In this document: in pieces, positions 32,587 to 42,306 of the stretch
Numbering within the stretch: the first letter of the stretch is position 1
How the letters are laid out: every line of letters starts with the position of its first letter
Assembly (NCBI GenBank): GCA_038827615.1
Contig: JAWBNK010000001.1
Location: 1,079,048 to 1,143,047 of the forward strand
Source of the DNA: Thermosphaera sp.
Lineage (GTDB): Archaea > Thermoproteota > Thermoprotei_A > Sulfolobales > Desulfurococcaceae
DNA: 64,000 bases
Direction of reading: 5' to 3'
Notes under the pieces: model-generated
Database searches by the model: none
What the model saw: only the letters and a program-made list of their open reading frames with translations
What the model was told of the DNA's origin: nothing
Program-made: the position numbers and the translations under genes

Positions 32587-33339
32587 ATGGGTCTTTCAAT
32601 GGCTGCGGCTTACGATAGAGCCATCACGATATTCTCACCCGATGGGAGAATATATCAAGTAGAATACGCGTTTGAAGCTGTTAGAAGGGGCTGGACTACT
32701 CTCGGAGTCCGGACGAAAAACGCCTCCGTGGTCGTCGCAGAGAAGCAGAAGATCTCTCCGTTAACTGATGAGAAAGCGATACAGAAGATCTTCAAGGTAG
32801 ACGACCACATAGGAGTTAGCTTCGCAGGAATGGCGGGGGACGGAAGGATTCTAATAGACTACGCTATCCATCAGGCCCTCATCCACAAGTTCTACTACGA
32901 TGAGCCAATCCCCGTTGAGTATTTGACGAAGCTGGTCTGCGACGTAAAGCAAGCATACACTCAGCACGCCGGTGTAAGACCATTCGGCGTCTCAATGATC
33001 TTTGCGGGAGTTGATGAGAAGGGAACCCAGCTGTTCATGACTGAGCCTAGCGGAAGATACCTCAGCTACTACGGGGTGGCGATAGGCGAGAAGAGCGGCA
33101 ACGTAACAGAGTTCCTCGAGAAGAACTACAGCTATGAGCTCAGCGCCCCCGAGACCGTGAAACTCGGGTTGTTAGCGATCGCATCTATAGTTGAAGGGAG
33201 GCCTCTGCAAGACTACATCGAGGCAGGATACATTGATGTCGAAACGAAGCGTTTCAGAATACTCAGCAAGAAGGAGATAGAGGAGCTAATCGCTGAGTTG
33301 GAGAAAGAGGGCCGGTTGAAGCCGGAGAGTAAGAAGTAG
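32587..33339 (+). CDS. psmA: 20S proteasome subunit alpha
   Basis: Forms the outer rings and gate of the proteasome. 250 residues. The N-terminal gate sequence YDRAITIFSPDGRIYQVEYA is the alpha-subunit signature; later EKQKISPLTD, GMAGDGRILIDYA and GVSMIFAGVDEKG follow. The C-terminal tail is charged and helical. Starts the proteasome/exosome superoperon with SBDS 66 bases downstream. In most archaea it directly follows pop5; here about 2.7 kb intervene. Confidence 0.97.
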   Translation: MGLSMAAAYDRAITIFSPDGRIYQVEYAFEAVRRGWTTLGVRTKNASVVVAEKQKISPLTDEKAIQKIFKVDDHIGVSFAGMAGDGRILIDYAIHQALIHKFYYDEPIPVEYLTKLVCDVKQAYTQHAGVRPFGVSMIFAGVDEKGTQLFMTEPSGRYLSYYGVAIGEKSGNVTEFLEKNYSYELSAPETVKLGLLAIASIVEGRPLQDYIEAGYIDVETKRFRILSKKEIEELIAELEKEGRLKPESKK

Positions 33340-33405
33340 TTTTGTTTTTAATAATCGTTTTAATCACGTCTTTTAATATATGGTATTGATGCAATGGTGG
33401 TTTTT

Positions 33406-34107
33406 GTGAAGGACAAGCTAGTTATAGCCAAGTATGAGGCTAAGGGACATCGGTTTGAAATCCTCGTTGACCCCGACTTGGCCCTCAAGATCAAGGAGGG
33501 GAAGCAAGTAAGCGTTGACGAAGTCGTCGCCGGAGACTTCATATACAAGGATGCTAGGAAGGGTTTGAAGGCTTCTCCCGAGTCCCTGAAGGCTGTTTTC
33601 GGGACAGACGACCCTAGGACCGTGGCGTTGGAGATCATTAAGAAGGGCGAGCTCCAGTTCACGGCGGAACAGAGGAGAAAGCTTCTAGAGGAAAAGAAGA
33701 ACCAGGTTATCAACCTAATTGCCAAGAACGCTGTCGACCCGAAGACGAAGCTACCTATTCCAGCGAAGAGAATAGAGCTTGCAATGGAGCAGGCGAGAGT
33801 CACCATCGACCCTTACAAGCCGGCCGAGCAGCAGGTCGAAGAGATCGTTTCGAAGATAGCCAGGTTCATACCGATAAAGCTTGCTAAAGCATATGTATCG
33901 GTGAGAATACCCGCCGAGCACGCCAGCAAGTCCTATAAGACAATCCAGTCTCTCGGAGTGGTGAAGAAGTCGACCTGGGGCAGCGATGGAAGCGTGAGCG
34001 TTGAGCTTGAAATCCCAGCTGGAATGCAACAAGAATTCATTGATAAAGTCAACGCATTAACAAAGGGTTCTGCAGAAATAAAAATAGTGAGCGTGGGAGA
34101 GAAATGA
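33406..34107 (+). CDS. Ribosome maturation protein SBDS (Sdo1)
   Basis: In eukaryotes SBDS helps release eIF6 from 60S subunits; archaeal SBDS is thought to act similarly. 233 residues from GTG 33406, which has GGTGG six bases upstream; ATG 33394 is in frame but overlaps that site. Domain I includes HRFEILVDPDLALKIKEG, the central helical domain has DPKTKLPIPAKRIELAMEQA in two parts, and domain III ends in AGMQQEFIDKVNALTKG. Overlaps rrp4 by four bases. Confidence 0.93.
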   Translation: MKDKLVIAKYEAKGHRFEILVDPDLALKIKEGKQVSVDEVVAGDFIYKDARKGLKASPESLKAVFGTDDPRTVALEIIKKGELQFTAEQRRKLLEEKKNQVINLIAKNAVDPKTKLPIPAKRIELAMEQARVTIDPYKPAEQQVEEIVSKIARFIPIKLAKAYVSVRIPAEHASKSYKTIQSLGVVKKSTWGSDGSVSVELEIPAGMQQEFIDKVNALTKGSAEIKIVSVGEK

Positions 34108-34844
34108 AGCTCAAGATAATAGTTGCGGATAGGCAGCTCGTCAGGCCCGGTGATACGCTGGCCTATGTCGAGGAAGTGTCAGAACCTATAGGGTTCAGGA
34201 AGATACCCGAGAAACACATATACATACTCGGCAACAAAGTATTCAGCGATGTCATCGGAGTGGTCAACGTTAACGGCGAGGATCTACAGGTAATACCGCT
34301 CGAGGGCGTCTACATTCCCAAGAAAGATGACTTGGTCATCGGAATCGTGGAAAACGTTGGAGTCACGGCTTGGACCCTGGACATCAGGAGCCCGTATCCG
34401 GGAGTGTTAAACGCTAGCGAAGTTATAGAGGGGTTCAATCCCCTGCTCCACAACTTGAGAAACTACCTCGACATAGGGGATTTCGTAGTGGGTAGGATTT
34501 CTTTATTCGATAGAACGCGCGATCCAGTTATAACTGTGAAGGGGAAGGGTCTTGGCAAAATCGTTGAAGGCATAGTAGTAGATGTGAAGCCGAGCAAGGT
34601 GCCAAGGCTCATAGGGAAGAAGGGGAGCATGCACAACATTCTTACTTCCATGAGCGGCTGCGATATAACGATAGCTCAGAACGGCTTCGTGTGGCTGAAG
34701 TGCCCAGATGAGAATAGAGCTAAGGTTTTAATACAGGCGATTAAACTAATTGAGTTAAAAGCCCATGTTCGTGGTTTAACAGAGGAAGTAAAAATGTTTT
34801 TGGAGAAGAGGATCGGAGGAGGTGGAAGCAGCGTTGAGCAGTAG
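34104..34844 (+). CDS. rrp4: Exosome RNA-binding subunit Rrp4
   Basis: Cap subunit that feeds RNA into the Rrp41/Rrp42 ring. 246 residues: an N-terminal domain with [10 protein letters not shown], an S1 domain ([30 protein letters not shown]) and a C-terminal KH domain with [15 protein letters not shown]. Overlaps SBDS by four bases. The start of Rrp41 lies inside its end, after GGAGGAGGTGG. Confidence 0.96.
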   Translation: MKLKIIVADRQLVRPGDTLAYVEEVSEPIGFRKIPEKHIYILGNKVFSDVIGVVNVNGEDLQVIPLEGVYIPKKDDLVIGIVENVGVTAWTLDIRSPYPGVLNASEVIEGFNPLLHNLRNYLDIGDFVVGRISLFDRTRDPVITVKGKGLGKIVEGIVVDVKPSKVPRLIGKKGSMHNILTSMSGCDITIAQNGFVWLKCPDENRAKVLIQAIKLIELKAHVRGLTEEVKMFLEKRIGGGGSSVEQ

Positions 34845-35565
34845 GCCTAAGCTGATACGAGATGATGGATTGAGAATAGACGGGAGACGATTCGACGAAC
34901 TCCGCCCCGTGAGGATCAGGGTTGGAGTCTTGAAGAACGCCAATGGAAGCGCCCTGGTTGAATACGGCGGGACCAAGGTGTTGGCCGCAGTGTTCGGCCC
35001 CAGGGAGGCTCTACCTAGACACATAGCGCTCCCCGACAGGGCATCGCTTCGGGTGAGATACCATATGGCGCCCTTCTCGACTAGCGAGAGGAAATCGCCG
35101 GCCCCGTCGAGAAGGGAGATAGAATTGTCGAAAGTAATCAGGGAGGCGCTGGAAGCAGTGGTGTTCACCGAGCAGTTCCCCAGGACCTCCATAGATGTCT
35201 TCATAGAAGTCCTGCAAGCCGACGGCGGCACCAGGACCGCTGGACTCACCGCGGCTTCAACAGCCCTCGCTGACGCGGGAATACCGATGAAAGACCTGGT
35301 AGTCGGGGTGGCAGTGGGCAAGATCGAGGGAAACCTCGTCCTGGATATCAACGAGCTAGAGGATGAGTACGGCGAAGCCGACCTCCCCGTGGGAATAGCA
35401 CCCAATATAGGGGAGATAATGCTTCTCCAGTTGAACGGCGTGTTAACCCCCGAGGAGTTTAAAGCCGCAGTCGACTTGGCTTGGAAGGGCGCTGAGGCTG
35501 TTTACAAAGCCGTGAAGGAAGCCCTTTACGCTAAATACATTAAGGCGTTCGAAGAGGTGAAGTAG
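34834..35565 (+). CDS. rrp41: Exosome catalytic subunit Rrp41
   Basis: RNase PH-like phosphorolytic exoribonuclease, also able to add tails. 243 residues from TTG 34834, eight bases after GGAGGAGGTGG; GTG 34822 is in frame but inside that site. [12 protein letters not shown] near residue 14, [16 protein letters not shown], an [14 protein letters not shown] region, and [23 protein letters not shown] containing the active-site part (shown here in halves) are present. Pairs with Rrp42, immediately downstream. Confidence 0.96.
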   Translation: MSSRPKLIRDDGLRIDGRRFDELRPVRIRVGVLKNANGSALVEYGGTKVLAAVFGPREALPRHIALPDRASLRVRYHMAPFSTSERKSPAPSRREIELSKVIREALEAVVFTEQFPRTSIDVFIEVLQADGGTRTAGLTAASTALADAGIPMKDLVVGVAVGKIEGNLVLDINELEDEYGEADLPVGIAPNIGEIMLLQLNGVLTPEEFKAAVDLAWKGAEAVYKAVKEALYAKYIKAFEEVK

Positions 35566-36432
35566 ATGAGCATTACACCAATTAAAGAACCCATCCTCCC
35601 TAGGATGCAGGCTGAGACGATACTCAGACTATTGAAGAAAGGAGAGAGGATCGACGGGAGAGGCCTCCTAGACTACAGGCCTATAAGCGTTTACTTAAAC
35701 CCGATTGAAAAAGCTGAGGGAAGCGCACACGTTATCCTTGGGACAACACAGGTAGTAACTGGGGTGAAGATAGAGCTGGGAGAACCCTTCCCGGATAGGC
35801 CTGACGAAGGAGTGCTACAGGTTCACGCCGAGTTCGTCCCGCTTGCCTCTCAGACGTTCGAGCCCGGTCCCCCCGACGAGAACTCTATCGAGGTCGCGAG
35901 GGTTATAGACAGGAGCCTCCGCGAACCAAAGGCGATCGATTTCAAACAACTCGTCGTGGCACCTGGCAGAAAAGTCTGGGTGGTTTTCAACGACATATAC
36001 TTAATAGATTACGGTGGAAACATTGTTGACGCGAGCATGATATCAAGCATGCTTGCGCTCGCCACGGCGAAGATGCCCTACTATGAGGAGAAAGAGCCGG
36101 GAGTCTACGTGGTCGACAACAAGAGGCACACTACGCCTTTACCCGTCAACACGCTTGTGGCTACTGTTACAATGGGTATTCACGACGACGTCATAGTTGT
36201 GGATCCATCCGTGGAAGAGGAGCTTGTGTTGAATTCCTTCATAACCATTGCTGTTGACGAGAAAGGGAGGATCTGTGGAATACAGAAGAAAGGAGTGCTG
36301 GGGCTTGAAAGAAGATTGCTCGATCAAGCCGTTGAAATAGCGTTCAACCGGGGAAGGGTCATTATAGATTTAATAAGGAAAATATTAAATAATCCCAGTG
36401 ACTACATGAAACCGTTAGAGAATAATCAGTGA
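35566..36432 (+). CDS. rrp42: Exosome subunit Rrp42
   Basis: Inactive RNase PH-like partner that alternates with Rrp41 in the hexameric ring. 288 residues. GERIDGRGLLDYRP near residue 24, GSAHVILGTTQVVTGVKIE in two parts and LLDQAVEIAFNRGRVII near the end. The catalytic phosphate-binding residues of Rrp41 are not kept. GGTG eight bases before ATG; starts directly after the Rrp41 stop. Confidence 0.95.
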   Translation: MSITPIKEPILPRMQAETILRLLKKGERIDGRGLLDYRPISVYLNPIEKAEGSAHVILGTTQVVTGVKIELGEPFPDRPDEGVLQVHAEFVPLASQTFEPGPPDENSIEVARVIDRSLREPKAIDFKQLVVAPGRKVWVVFNDIYLIDYGGNIVDASMISSMLALATAKMPYYEEKEPGVYVVDNKRHTTPLPVNTLVATVTMGIHDDVIVVDPSVEEELVLNSFITIAVDEKGRICGIQKKGVLGLERRLLDQAVEIAFNRGRVIIDLIRKILNNPSDYMKPLENNQ

Positions 36433-36448
36433 TTACGTGGTGGCTGAT

Positions 36449-36709
36449 ATGGGGAGAACCAAAGTCGTAAAGATCGCTGGAAGATATGGAACTAGATACG
36501 GGTCCACTCTCAGGAAGAAGGTCAGGGACATATTGATGAAACGCTACGCGCCCCACCAGTGCCCGTTCTGCGGGTACCAGGGCAAGGTCGTCAGGGTGTC
36601 GACCGGGATATGGATGTGCAGGAAGTGCGGCAACAAGTGGGCTGGCGGCGCATACTTGCCGAAAACCGAGGTGGCAAGATACTTCCCCAATGTTGTGGTT
36701 AGGGAGTAA
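36449..36709 (+). CDS. rpl37ae: Ribosomal protein eL43 (L37Ae)
   Basis: Zinc-binding large-subunit protein. 86 residues from ATG 36449; GTG 36437 and 36440 are in frame but form the GGTGG site. RTKVVKIAGRYGTRYGSTLRK at the start in part, zinc ligands CPFCGYQG and MCRKCGNKWAGGAY. Standard position downstream of rrp42 and upstream of the Brix gene. Confidence 0.96.
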   Translation: MGRTKVVKIAGRYGTRYGSTLRKKVRDILMKRYAPHQCPFCGYQGKVVRVSTGIWMCRKCGNKWAGGAYLPKTEVARYFPNVVVRE

Positions 36710-36713
36710 GTTT

Positions 36714-37253
36714 TTGATCCTAATCACCACGTCTCACAGGTCTTCTCAGAGAACCCGGAGCTTTGTAAAGGATTTGGCCAGCACGATTCCTTTCGCCCTG
36801 AGAGTTATCAGGGGTAAGAAGACTCTTCAGGAACTGATTACGCAGACTTATCTACTCAAGTATAAATGGCTGCTGATCGTAGAGGAGAAGAATGGGAATC
36901 CGTCGCGGTTGAAATTCTACCACGTTGACCTCGGGGCTTCGCGCCCCGAGGGGAGGGAGGTTGGGTGGGCTACTATTAGAGGCGTTAGATTGTCTCGCGA
37001 AAACCCCAGCGCCGTTAAAACGAGCCAAGCCTCGACGATAAGTGTTGACTATGAAGGATGTGTTGGAAACGAGTGCTTCAGCCTAGCAGACCTGCTTCTA
37101 ATGGTGTTTTCTAGAGCAGTGAGCAGTAATCCAGACATAGTTTTGAGGCTCAGGGAGAACAGGGGGATCGAGGTGAGGTTTTACAGTAGACACAACGTTG
37201 AAACAGGCCCCATGTTCAGAGTCGACAAGGTAGTGATCAATGAACGAGTATAG
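36714..37253 (+). CDS. Brix domain protein (Imp4-like)
   Basis: Ribosome-biogenesis factor; archaeal Brix proteins (Mil-type) are single-domain relatives of Imp4 and Brx1. 179 residues from TTG 36714, four bases after the eL43 stop. ILITTSHRSSQRTRSFVKDLA at the N-terminus (in part) is the family signature with the basic RTRSF segment; a DLASTIPFALRVIRGKKTLQEL region follows. The C-terminal half has the second Brix repeat. The stop overlaps the Pcc1 start by 14 bases. Confidence 0.87.
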   Translation: MILITTSHRSSQRTRSFVKDLASTIPFALRVIRGKKTLQELITQTYLLKYKWLLIVEEKNGNPSRLKFYHVDLGASRPEGREVGWATIRGVRLSRENPSAVKTSQASTISVDYEGCVGNECFSLADLLLMVFSRAVSSNPDIVLRLRENRGIEVRFYSRHNVETGPMFRVDKVVINERV

Positions 37254-37545
37254 CGTAGAGTATGTCCTGGAAGGCCTCGATGAACGCGTCTGCAAGTCTC
37301 TGGAGAAAGCGCTGAAGCCAGAGGCAGCCGGGGCTCCCGAGGAGGTCGTCGTAACGGTCGAGTGCAAGGAGGGCTCACTCCTGCTGGAGATGTCTTCTTC
37401 TGAAATAAATATTTTAAGAGCCCTACACAATAGCTTTATAGGATTAATTACCATGTTGCTGGAGATGAGTGAGGGATTCGTGAATGAGCAGGAAAGCGCT
37501 TCCGCCCGAGGTTCAACAGTTAATAGTTCAATATCAAACCCTTAA
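37240..37545 (+). CDS. pcc1: KEOPS complex subunit Pcc1
   Basis: Dimerisation subunit that bridges Kae1 proteins in KEOPS. 101 residues. The core VCKSLEKALKPEAAGAPEEV, then LLLEMSSSEINILRALHNSFIGLITMLLEM (in two parts), has the Pcc1 pattern of the LRALxNS motif and long C-terminal helix. It stands between Brix and prefoldin beta, its normal place. The C-terminal 20 residues overlap the prefoldin gene by 62 bases and look dispensable. A paralogue is at 23760. Confidence 0.85.
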   Translation: MNEYSVEYVLEGLDERVCKSLEKALKPEAAGAPEEVVVTVECKEGSLLLEMSSSEINILRALHNSFIGLITMLLEMSEGFVNEQESASARGSTVNSSISNP

Positions 37546-37855
37546 GGAGACCCACGCCAAAATAGATGCTGAGCTTAAGCTGACGGAGGCCGAGTTAACC
37601 GACGTCGACACTGTGTTGAACACTGTCAAGGGACTTGAAGACGGAGCTGAGCTCTACAAGGTGGTAGGGCACATCTTGGTGAAGAAGACGAAGAGCGACG
37701 TGATAAAGGAGCTGGAGGAGAGGAAGGAGATACTGAGCTTGAAGAGGGATAAGTACAAGAAGCAGATAGACTTCCTGGTGAAGCAGATAAGCGAGCTGGA
37801 GGCAAAGCTTAAGGAAGCCCTCGGTAAATACGGGATTCCGGTTGGCCAGGCCTAG
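37484..37855 (+). CDS. pfdB: Prefoldin subunit beta
   Basis: Subunit of the hexameric jellyfish chaperone that hands unfolded proteins to the thermosome. 123 residues: two long coiled-coil arms (VQQLIVQYQTLKETHAKIDA and KRDKYKKQIDFLVKQISELE) flank a short beta hairpin GAELYKVVGHILVKK. Begins inside pcc1. The DUF3194 gene overlaps its end by 14 bases. Confidence 0.95.
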   Translation: MSRKALPPEVQQLIVQYQTLKETHAKIDAELKLTEAELTDVDTVLNTVKGLEDGAELYKVVGHILVKKTKSDVIKELEERKEILSLKRDKYKKQIDFLVKQISELEAKLKEALGKYGIPVGQA

Positions 37856-38165
37856 GAAGCTCAACCTTAGGATCAACGACATATCTCTCGAAGCAATGGA
37901 GGAGATCGCGTCCTCAGTCGAGGATGCCGTCAACGCATACCTTAGAGAACACCTCCCAGTTGACGAGGATTTTTCAATCGTAGTCAGCATCGAGAGAGAA
38001 GGAGACTCGTTGAACATTGCCATAGACGTCGGCGTGAGGGGGGCTTTAGGCCACGTTGTCAATTATGAGGAGTTTGTCGAGAACGCGATCCAGTATGCTC
38101 GTAAGCAGTTGGAGGAGAAGCTCAAGGATTTCACTGCCCGGGTAAGTAGCGACTCCCCTGAGTAA
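37842..38165 (+). CDS. DUF3194 family protein
   Basis: 107 residues from TTG 37842. Matches by size and position the archaeal DUF3194 family that follows prefoldin beta. Visible: helix SLEAMEEIASSVEDAVNAYL, then beta strands DFSIVVSIEREGDSLNIAIDVGV (in two parts) and a C-terminal helix. The strand-loop pattern resembles a small alpha/beta domain. Function unknown; last gene of the superoperon. Confidence 0.68.
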   Translation: MARPRKLNLRINDISLEAMEEIASSVEDAVNAYLREHLPVDEDFSIVVSIEREGDSLNIAIDVGVRGALGHVVNYEEFVENAIQYARKQLEEKLKDFTARVSSDSPE

Positions 38166-38181
38166 GGACGGCTTGGTAAAT

Positions 38182-38202
38182 CTTTATAATTCGTTTATAA
38201 AA
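38182..38202 (+). promoter_or_regulatory. Promoter region of EF-2
   Basis: Two TATA-like boxes, CTTTATAAT (38183-38191) and GTTTATAAAA (38193-38202), the second predicting a start near 38224 and a leader of about 30 bases with GGTTGAGG. Confidence 0.6.
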
Positions 38203-38254
38203 TTATTGATTTAAGCATCAAATGCTTATCCATGTGAACATGGGTTGAGGCATC

Positions 38255-40465
38255 ATGGTTAGGTATAAGCAGACTAGCGAAGTACTCAAGATAATGAAGA
38301 ATGTCGAGCAAGTTAGAAACGTGGGAATAACCGCTCACGTAGACCACGGTAAGACCACGCTCTCAGACTCGCTTCTGGGAGCTGCTGGAATAATCTCCGA
38401 GAAGATCGCTGGTCAAGCACTAGCTCTCGACTACTTGGATGTCGAGCAGAAGAGGCAGATGACGGTTAAAGCCGCTAACGTCAGCTTGTACCACGAGTCC
38501 AAGGGCAAGCCATACGTTATCAACTTGATCGATACTCCAGGACACGTTGATTTCCAAGCAAAAACCACTCGTGCGCTGAGAGTCATCGATGGAGCAATAG
38601 TCGTCGTAGACGCTGTGGAGGGAGTAATGACTCAGACCGAGATGTACCTCCGCGTCGCCCTGGAGGAGAGGGTTCGACCAATCCTATTTGTAAACAAGAT
38701 TGACAGGTTGATAAAGGAGCTGAGGCTTTCGCCGAACGAGATACAGCAGAGGCTTGTCCAAATAATCAGGGATGTAAACGCCCTCATAGCCAATTACGCT
38801 GATAAAGAGTTCCAGCAGGCTTGGCAGCTAGACCCTGCCAAGGGACAAGTAGCATTCGGTTCTGCAAGGGATCGGTGGGGGTTCACAATCCCCATGGCCC
38901 AGCAGAGGGGCATCAAGTTCTCGGACGTCGTGGATGTCTACACTAGGGGCAAGGACGCTGTACCCGAGCTACAGAAGGCTGCGCCGCTTCACGAGGCAAT
39001 CCTCGACATGGTTGTAAAGTTCGTTCCCAACCCGAGGGACGCGCAGAAGTACAGAATCCCGAAGATATGGCATGGAGACCCTAACAGCGAGCTCGCAAAG
39101 TATATGATGGAGGCCGATCCAAACGGTCCCTTAGTGATGCTCGTCAACGACGTGAGAGTCGACCCTCACGCCGGGTTAGTGGCGACTGGGAGAGTCTACT
39201 CTGGTACAGTGAGACCTGGAGAAGAAGTCTGGCTCGTAAACGCGCGCATCCCGCAGAAGGTCCTCCAGGTAAGCCTCTACATGGGATTGTACAGGGAGCT
39301 CGCCGACGAGATCACCGCCGGCAACATAGCCGCGATACTGGGCGCCGACAAGGCTCGCTCCGGTGAAACCGTAGTCTCCATGGCCTACAAAGACTTCATG
39401 ACGCCTTTCGAGAAGCTTAGAATGATTACCGAGTCCGTGGTGACAGTCGCGATAGAGCCTAAGAACCCCTCGCAGCTTACGAAGCTCATCGACTCGCTAC
39501 ACAAGCTCAGCATTGAGGACCCAAGCCTCATAATCAAGATCAACGAGGAAACGGGCGAGTACTTGCTCAGCGGAGTTGGCACCCTACACATTGAGATAGC
39601 TCTGACGCTCCTCAAGGACTTGTACGGGTTAGACGTTGTCTCCTCGCAACCAGTTATCGTGTACAGGGAGACTGTTAGAGACAGGAGCCAGGTTTACGAG
39701 GGCAAGTCGCCCAACAAGCACAACAGGTTCTACATCAGCGTTTCACCGCTGAACGAGGAGACGATAAGGTTGATACAAGACGGGATCATCACGGAGGATA
39801 TGGACGCTAGGGAGAGAGCTAAGATCCTCAGGGATCAAGCCGGATGGGACGCTGATGAAGCCAGGAGGATATGGGCTATAGATGAAAACATCAACCTGCT
39901 CGTCGACATGACATCGGGTGTTCAGCACTTGCGCGAGATTAAGGACACGATAGTTCAGGGCTTCAGGCTCGCCATGAAGGAGGGGCCTCTGGCGAACGAG
40001 CCGGTCAGGGGAGTGAAGGTAGTGCTGCACGATGCCATAGTGCACGAAGACCCTGCCCACAGGGGTCCAGCCCAGATATTCCCTGCTGTGAGGAACGCGA
40101 TATTCCTGGGCTTCCTGACTTCGAAGCCCACGCTACTGGAGCCGATAATGAAGCTCGACATCAGAAGCCCCATGGAGTTCATCGGCAACATCACGACGGT
40201 GCTGACCAAGAAGCGTGGAAAACTCATCGACGTGCAACAATCCGGTGCGCTTGCTAGGGTGTTGGCTGAGATACCCGTGGCGGAGTCGTTCGACCTCGCA
40301 GAACTCCTCAGGAGCGTTACAGCCGGCAAAGCCATATGGGGTCAGGAGTTCAGCAGGTGGTCCTACGTCCCCGACAGCATGCTGAGCGACTTGATCGCGA
40401 AGATCAGGCAGAGGAAGGGGTTGAAGCCCGAGCCGCCTAGGCCGGAAGACTTCGTCAGCGTTTAA
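38255..40465 (+). CDS. fusA: Translation elongation factor 2 (aEF-2)
   Basis: Translocase GTPase. 736 residues, full length. G1 AHVDHGKTT near residue 29, G3 DTPGHVDF near 95, G4 NKIDR near 149. The histidine in [13 protein letters not shown] (about residue 602) is the site converted to diphthamide in archaea and eukaryotes. Domain V ends with the FSRWSYVP segment. Its own strong promoter is present and the gene stands apart from EF-1A. Confidence 0.98.
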   Translation: MVRYKQTSEVLKIMKNVEQVRNVGITAHVDHGKTTLSDSLLGAAGIISEKIAGQALALDYLDVEQKRQMTVKAANVSLYHESKGKPYVINLIDTPGHVDFQAKTTRALRVIDGAIVVVDAVEGVMTQTEMYLRVALEERVRPILFVNKIDRLIKELRLSPNEIQQRLVQIIRDVNALIANYADKEFQQAWQLDPAKGQVAFGSARDRWGFTIPMAQQRGIKFSDVVDVYTRGKDAVPELQKAAPLHEAILDMVVKFVPNPRDAQKYRIPKIWHGDPNSELAKYMMEADPNGPLVMLVNDVRVDPHAGLVATGRVYSGTVRPGEEVWLVNARIPQKVLQVSLYMGLYRELADEITAGNIAAILGADKARSGETVVSMAYKDFMTPFEKLRMITESVVTVAIEPKNPSQLTKLIDSLHKLSIEDPSLIIKINEETGEYLLSGVGTLHIEIALTLLKDLYGLDVVSSQPVIVYRETVRDRSQVYEGKSPNKHNRFYISVSPLNEETIRLIQDGIITEDMDARERAKILRDQAGWDADEARRIWAIDENINLLVDMTSGVQHLREIKDTIVQGFRLAMKEGPLANEPVRGVKVVLHDAIVHEDPAHRGPAQIFPAVRNAIFLGFLTSKPTLLEPIMKLDIRSPMEFIGNITTVLTKKRGKLIDVQQSGALARVLAEIPVAESFDLAELLRSVTAGKAIWGQEFSRWSYVPDSMLSDLIAKIRQRKGLKPEPPRPEDFVSV

Positions 40466-40682
40466 AATCCTTAAAGCTCTTTTCCATTCTCAAAACATAA
40501 ACGCTTCCTCCCCACTTCTCGAGAAACCCCTGCCTAGCCATCGTGGCGAGCAGTCTGCCCGCGCTTTTCTCGGAGATGCACAGTATGCCCGCGATCTCTT
40601 CGACTTTCACGAACATCTTACCGCGTTCGACAAGCCTCTCGTAGAGTTTTTCAACGTTTACGGAGACCGTGAACTTCTTCAT
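40455..40682 (-). CDS. Small winged-helix DNA-binding protein
   Basis: 75 residues, overlapping the end of EF-2 by 11 bases on the opposite strand. [34 protein letters not shown] (residues about 24-57, in two parts) reads as a winged helix with a recognition helix and a wing ending in GSVYVLRME. Probably a transcription regulator or a DNA-binding accessory; no target is evident. ATG start with AAGGGG upstream. Confidence 0.65.
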   Translation of the reverse strand: MKKFTVSVNVEKLYERLVERGKMFVKVEEIAGILCISEKSAGRLLATMARQGFLEKWGGSVYVLRMEKSFKDFKR

Positions 40683-40749
40683 GAACCCCTTTTCAACGAA
40701 TCCTAGAGATTAAAGTGGGGGAGAGGTAAAACTATTGTTTTCGTATAGA

Positions 40750-40760
40750 GTTTATAAACC
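40750..40760 (+). promoter_or_regulatory. TATA box for tRNA-Asn
   Basis: GTTTATAAACC, about 31 bases before the tRNA. Confidence 0.55.
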
Positions 40761-40785
40761 CGCTAAGGATTTATTCAATAATAGC

Positions 40786-40917
40786 GCCGGGGTAGCTCAG
40801 CACGGTAGAGCGCCGGGCTGTTAAAGGGGTTGACGGTACGCCCCTGCAGAAACCCGCGTTAGAAAGCCTGGTATGGCGGATACCCGGTGGTCCGGGGTTC
40901 GAGTCCCCGCCCCGGCG
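40786..40917 (+). tRNA. tRNA-Asn(GTT) with a 58-base intron
   Basis: Acceptor GCCGGGG (40786-40792) pairs with CCCCGGC (40910-40916), discriminator G. Anticodon stem CCGGG (40813-40817) pairs with CCCGG (40883-40887); loop CTGTTA gives anticodon GTT (40820-40822). The intron is 40824-40881, between positions 37 and 38. Bases 32-35 (CTGT) can pair with intron GCGG (40876-40879), with two G-U pairs, leaving three-base bulges on each side as the splicing endonuclease needs. The intron contains its own AGGGG...CCCCT hairpin. No encoded CCA. Confidence 0.93.
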
Positions 40918-40929
40918 CTGAATAAATTC

Positions 40930-42207
40930 TCACTGGGTTAGGACTAATTCATCCCCCGTCTTAGGGGTTGCGATGTTTACATCGTTGCCTAGTTTCTCGG
41001 AGATAGTTTTCCTGAGGACCTCCTGGTCTTCGTCGCCGCCGTGGACGAGGATTACGTTTTTAACGCTGCTCTTGTACCTCGAGATAATCTCTACCAACCC
41101 GTCTCTTCCAGCGTGGCTCGAGAAGTCGAACCATTCAACCCTAGCCCTGACCTCCTCGAGATTAAGCTCTGGTATCTTACCGTTCTCGAGGAGCTTGTGA
41201 CCGTTGCTGGCGGGGGCTTGATAGCTGACGAGAACTACTGCGTTGCGAGGGTCGTCTCCAATCTTCTTGAGATAGTAAACGCTTGGACCTCCCTTGAGCA
41301 TCCCGGCCGACGCGATTATCACGCAGGGCTTCTTGATGATCTTCTTCCTCTCGCTCGCCTTGACTACGAAGTTTACGTTTTCAACAGTTTTTGTGAACAA
41401 CGAGGGATCTCTCAGAAACCTCCTGTGCTTCAAATAGATTTCGCTCACGTCTTTAACCATGCCGTCTATGTAGACATCAACGTATGGGAGCTCGCTCGAG
41501 AGGAGGGTCATTAGCTCCTGGCTCCTGCCCACGCTGAACGCGGGGATTAACACGGTGCCTCCTTTGTCCACGACCTCCTCTATTGTCTCGACGAACTTTT
41601 TCTCAACGATGTGCCTCTTGGGGTGGTTTCTGCCCCCGTATGTCGACTCGATTATTATGGTGTCCACGCTCATAGGGAGGAAGTCCGCGCCTGAGAGTGT
41701 CCATGTTGAAATATTGTTCACATCACCCGTGTAGAGGATCCTCTCACCGGTCGAGGTCTCCAGGAACACCATCGTGCTCCCGAGGATGTGCCCGGCGTTT
41801 GTGAAGACTAGTTTAAACCCTGATTCAACGGACTCCTGGTAGTCTACGAACCTAGTGCTCGAGTACATTTTCTCGAACTCAAGCATATCGTACTCTATGA
41901 CGGCGGCGTTGAGCTTTAGGAAGTCGATGGTTAAGAGCCTAGCTATGTCTAGGGTTGGCTGTGTTGAATAAATCCTCGGCCTCCCCGTTATGAACAAGTA
42001 GGGAGCGGCCCCCACGTGATCCAAGTGGGCGTGGGAGATGGCTATGGCGTCGATATCGATGGGGCGCACGTGGAGGGGGAGCTGGGGGTTGTCCTTCTCG
42101 TCGAAGTTGACGCCGTAGTCCAGCAGTATCTTTTCCTTCCCCTCGATGAGATATGCTGCTCTCCCAACCTCTCTTCCGCCGCCTAAAACCCTGAGCTTCA
42201 CGGTCAA
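40930..42207 (-). CDS. Beta-CASP metallo-beta-lactamase ribonuclease (aCPSF2-like)
   Basis: RNA-cleaving or 5'-exonucleolytic enzyme of the CPSF73 superfamily. 425 residues, too short for the KH-domain form aCPSF1. Metal motif HAHLDHVGAAPYL near residue 60, then NAGHILGST near 136, ILYTGD, the beta-CASP motif A in VDTIIIESTYG, and FDFSSHAGRDGL and VHGGDEDQ at the C-terminal end. TTG start with GTGATAT upstream. Divergent from NAC. Confidence 0.9.
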   Translation of the reverse strand: MTVKLRVLGGGREVGRAAYLIEGKEKILLDYGVNFDEKDNPQLPLHVRPIDIDAIAISHAHLDHVGAAPYLFITGRPRIYSTQPTLDIARLLTIDFLKLNAAVIEYDMLEFEKMYSSTRFVDYQESVESGFKLVFTNAGHILGSTMVFLETSTGERILYTGDVNNISTWTLSGADFLPMSVDTIIIESTYGGRNHPKRHIVEKKFVETIEEVVDKGGTVLIPAFSVGRSQELMTLLSSELPYVDVYIDGMVKDVSEIYLKHRRFLRDPSLFTKTVENVNFVVKASERKKIIKKPCVIIASAGMLKGGPSVYYLKKIGDDPRNAVVLVSYQAPASNGHKLLENGKIPELNLEEVRARVEWFDFSSHAGRDGLVEIISRYKSSVKNVILVHGGDEDQEVLRKTISEKLGNDVNIATPKTGDELVLTQ

Positions 42208-42306
42208 AACATATCACTCACTAAACAATGCTTGAAAACCCTGTTGATTAAGATATATATCACATCTATTATATGTTTGTTTAAGCGTTGGAGCAGGTGT
42301 TTAACT

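Noticed and set aside
42232..42306. N-terminal extension of NAC with a hydrophobic segment
   Set aside because: No ribosome binding site before 42232, whereas GGTG at 42296 serves GTG 42307.
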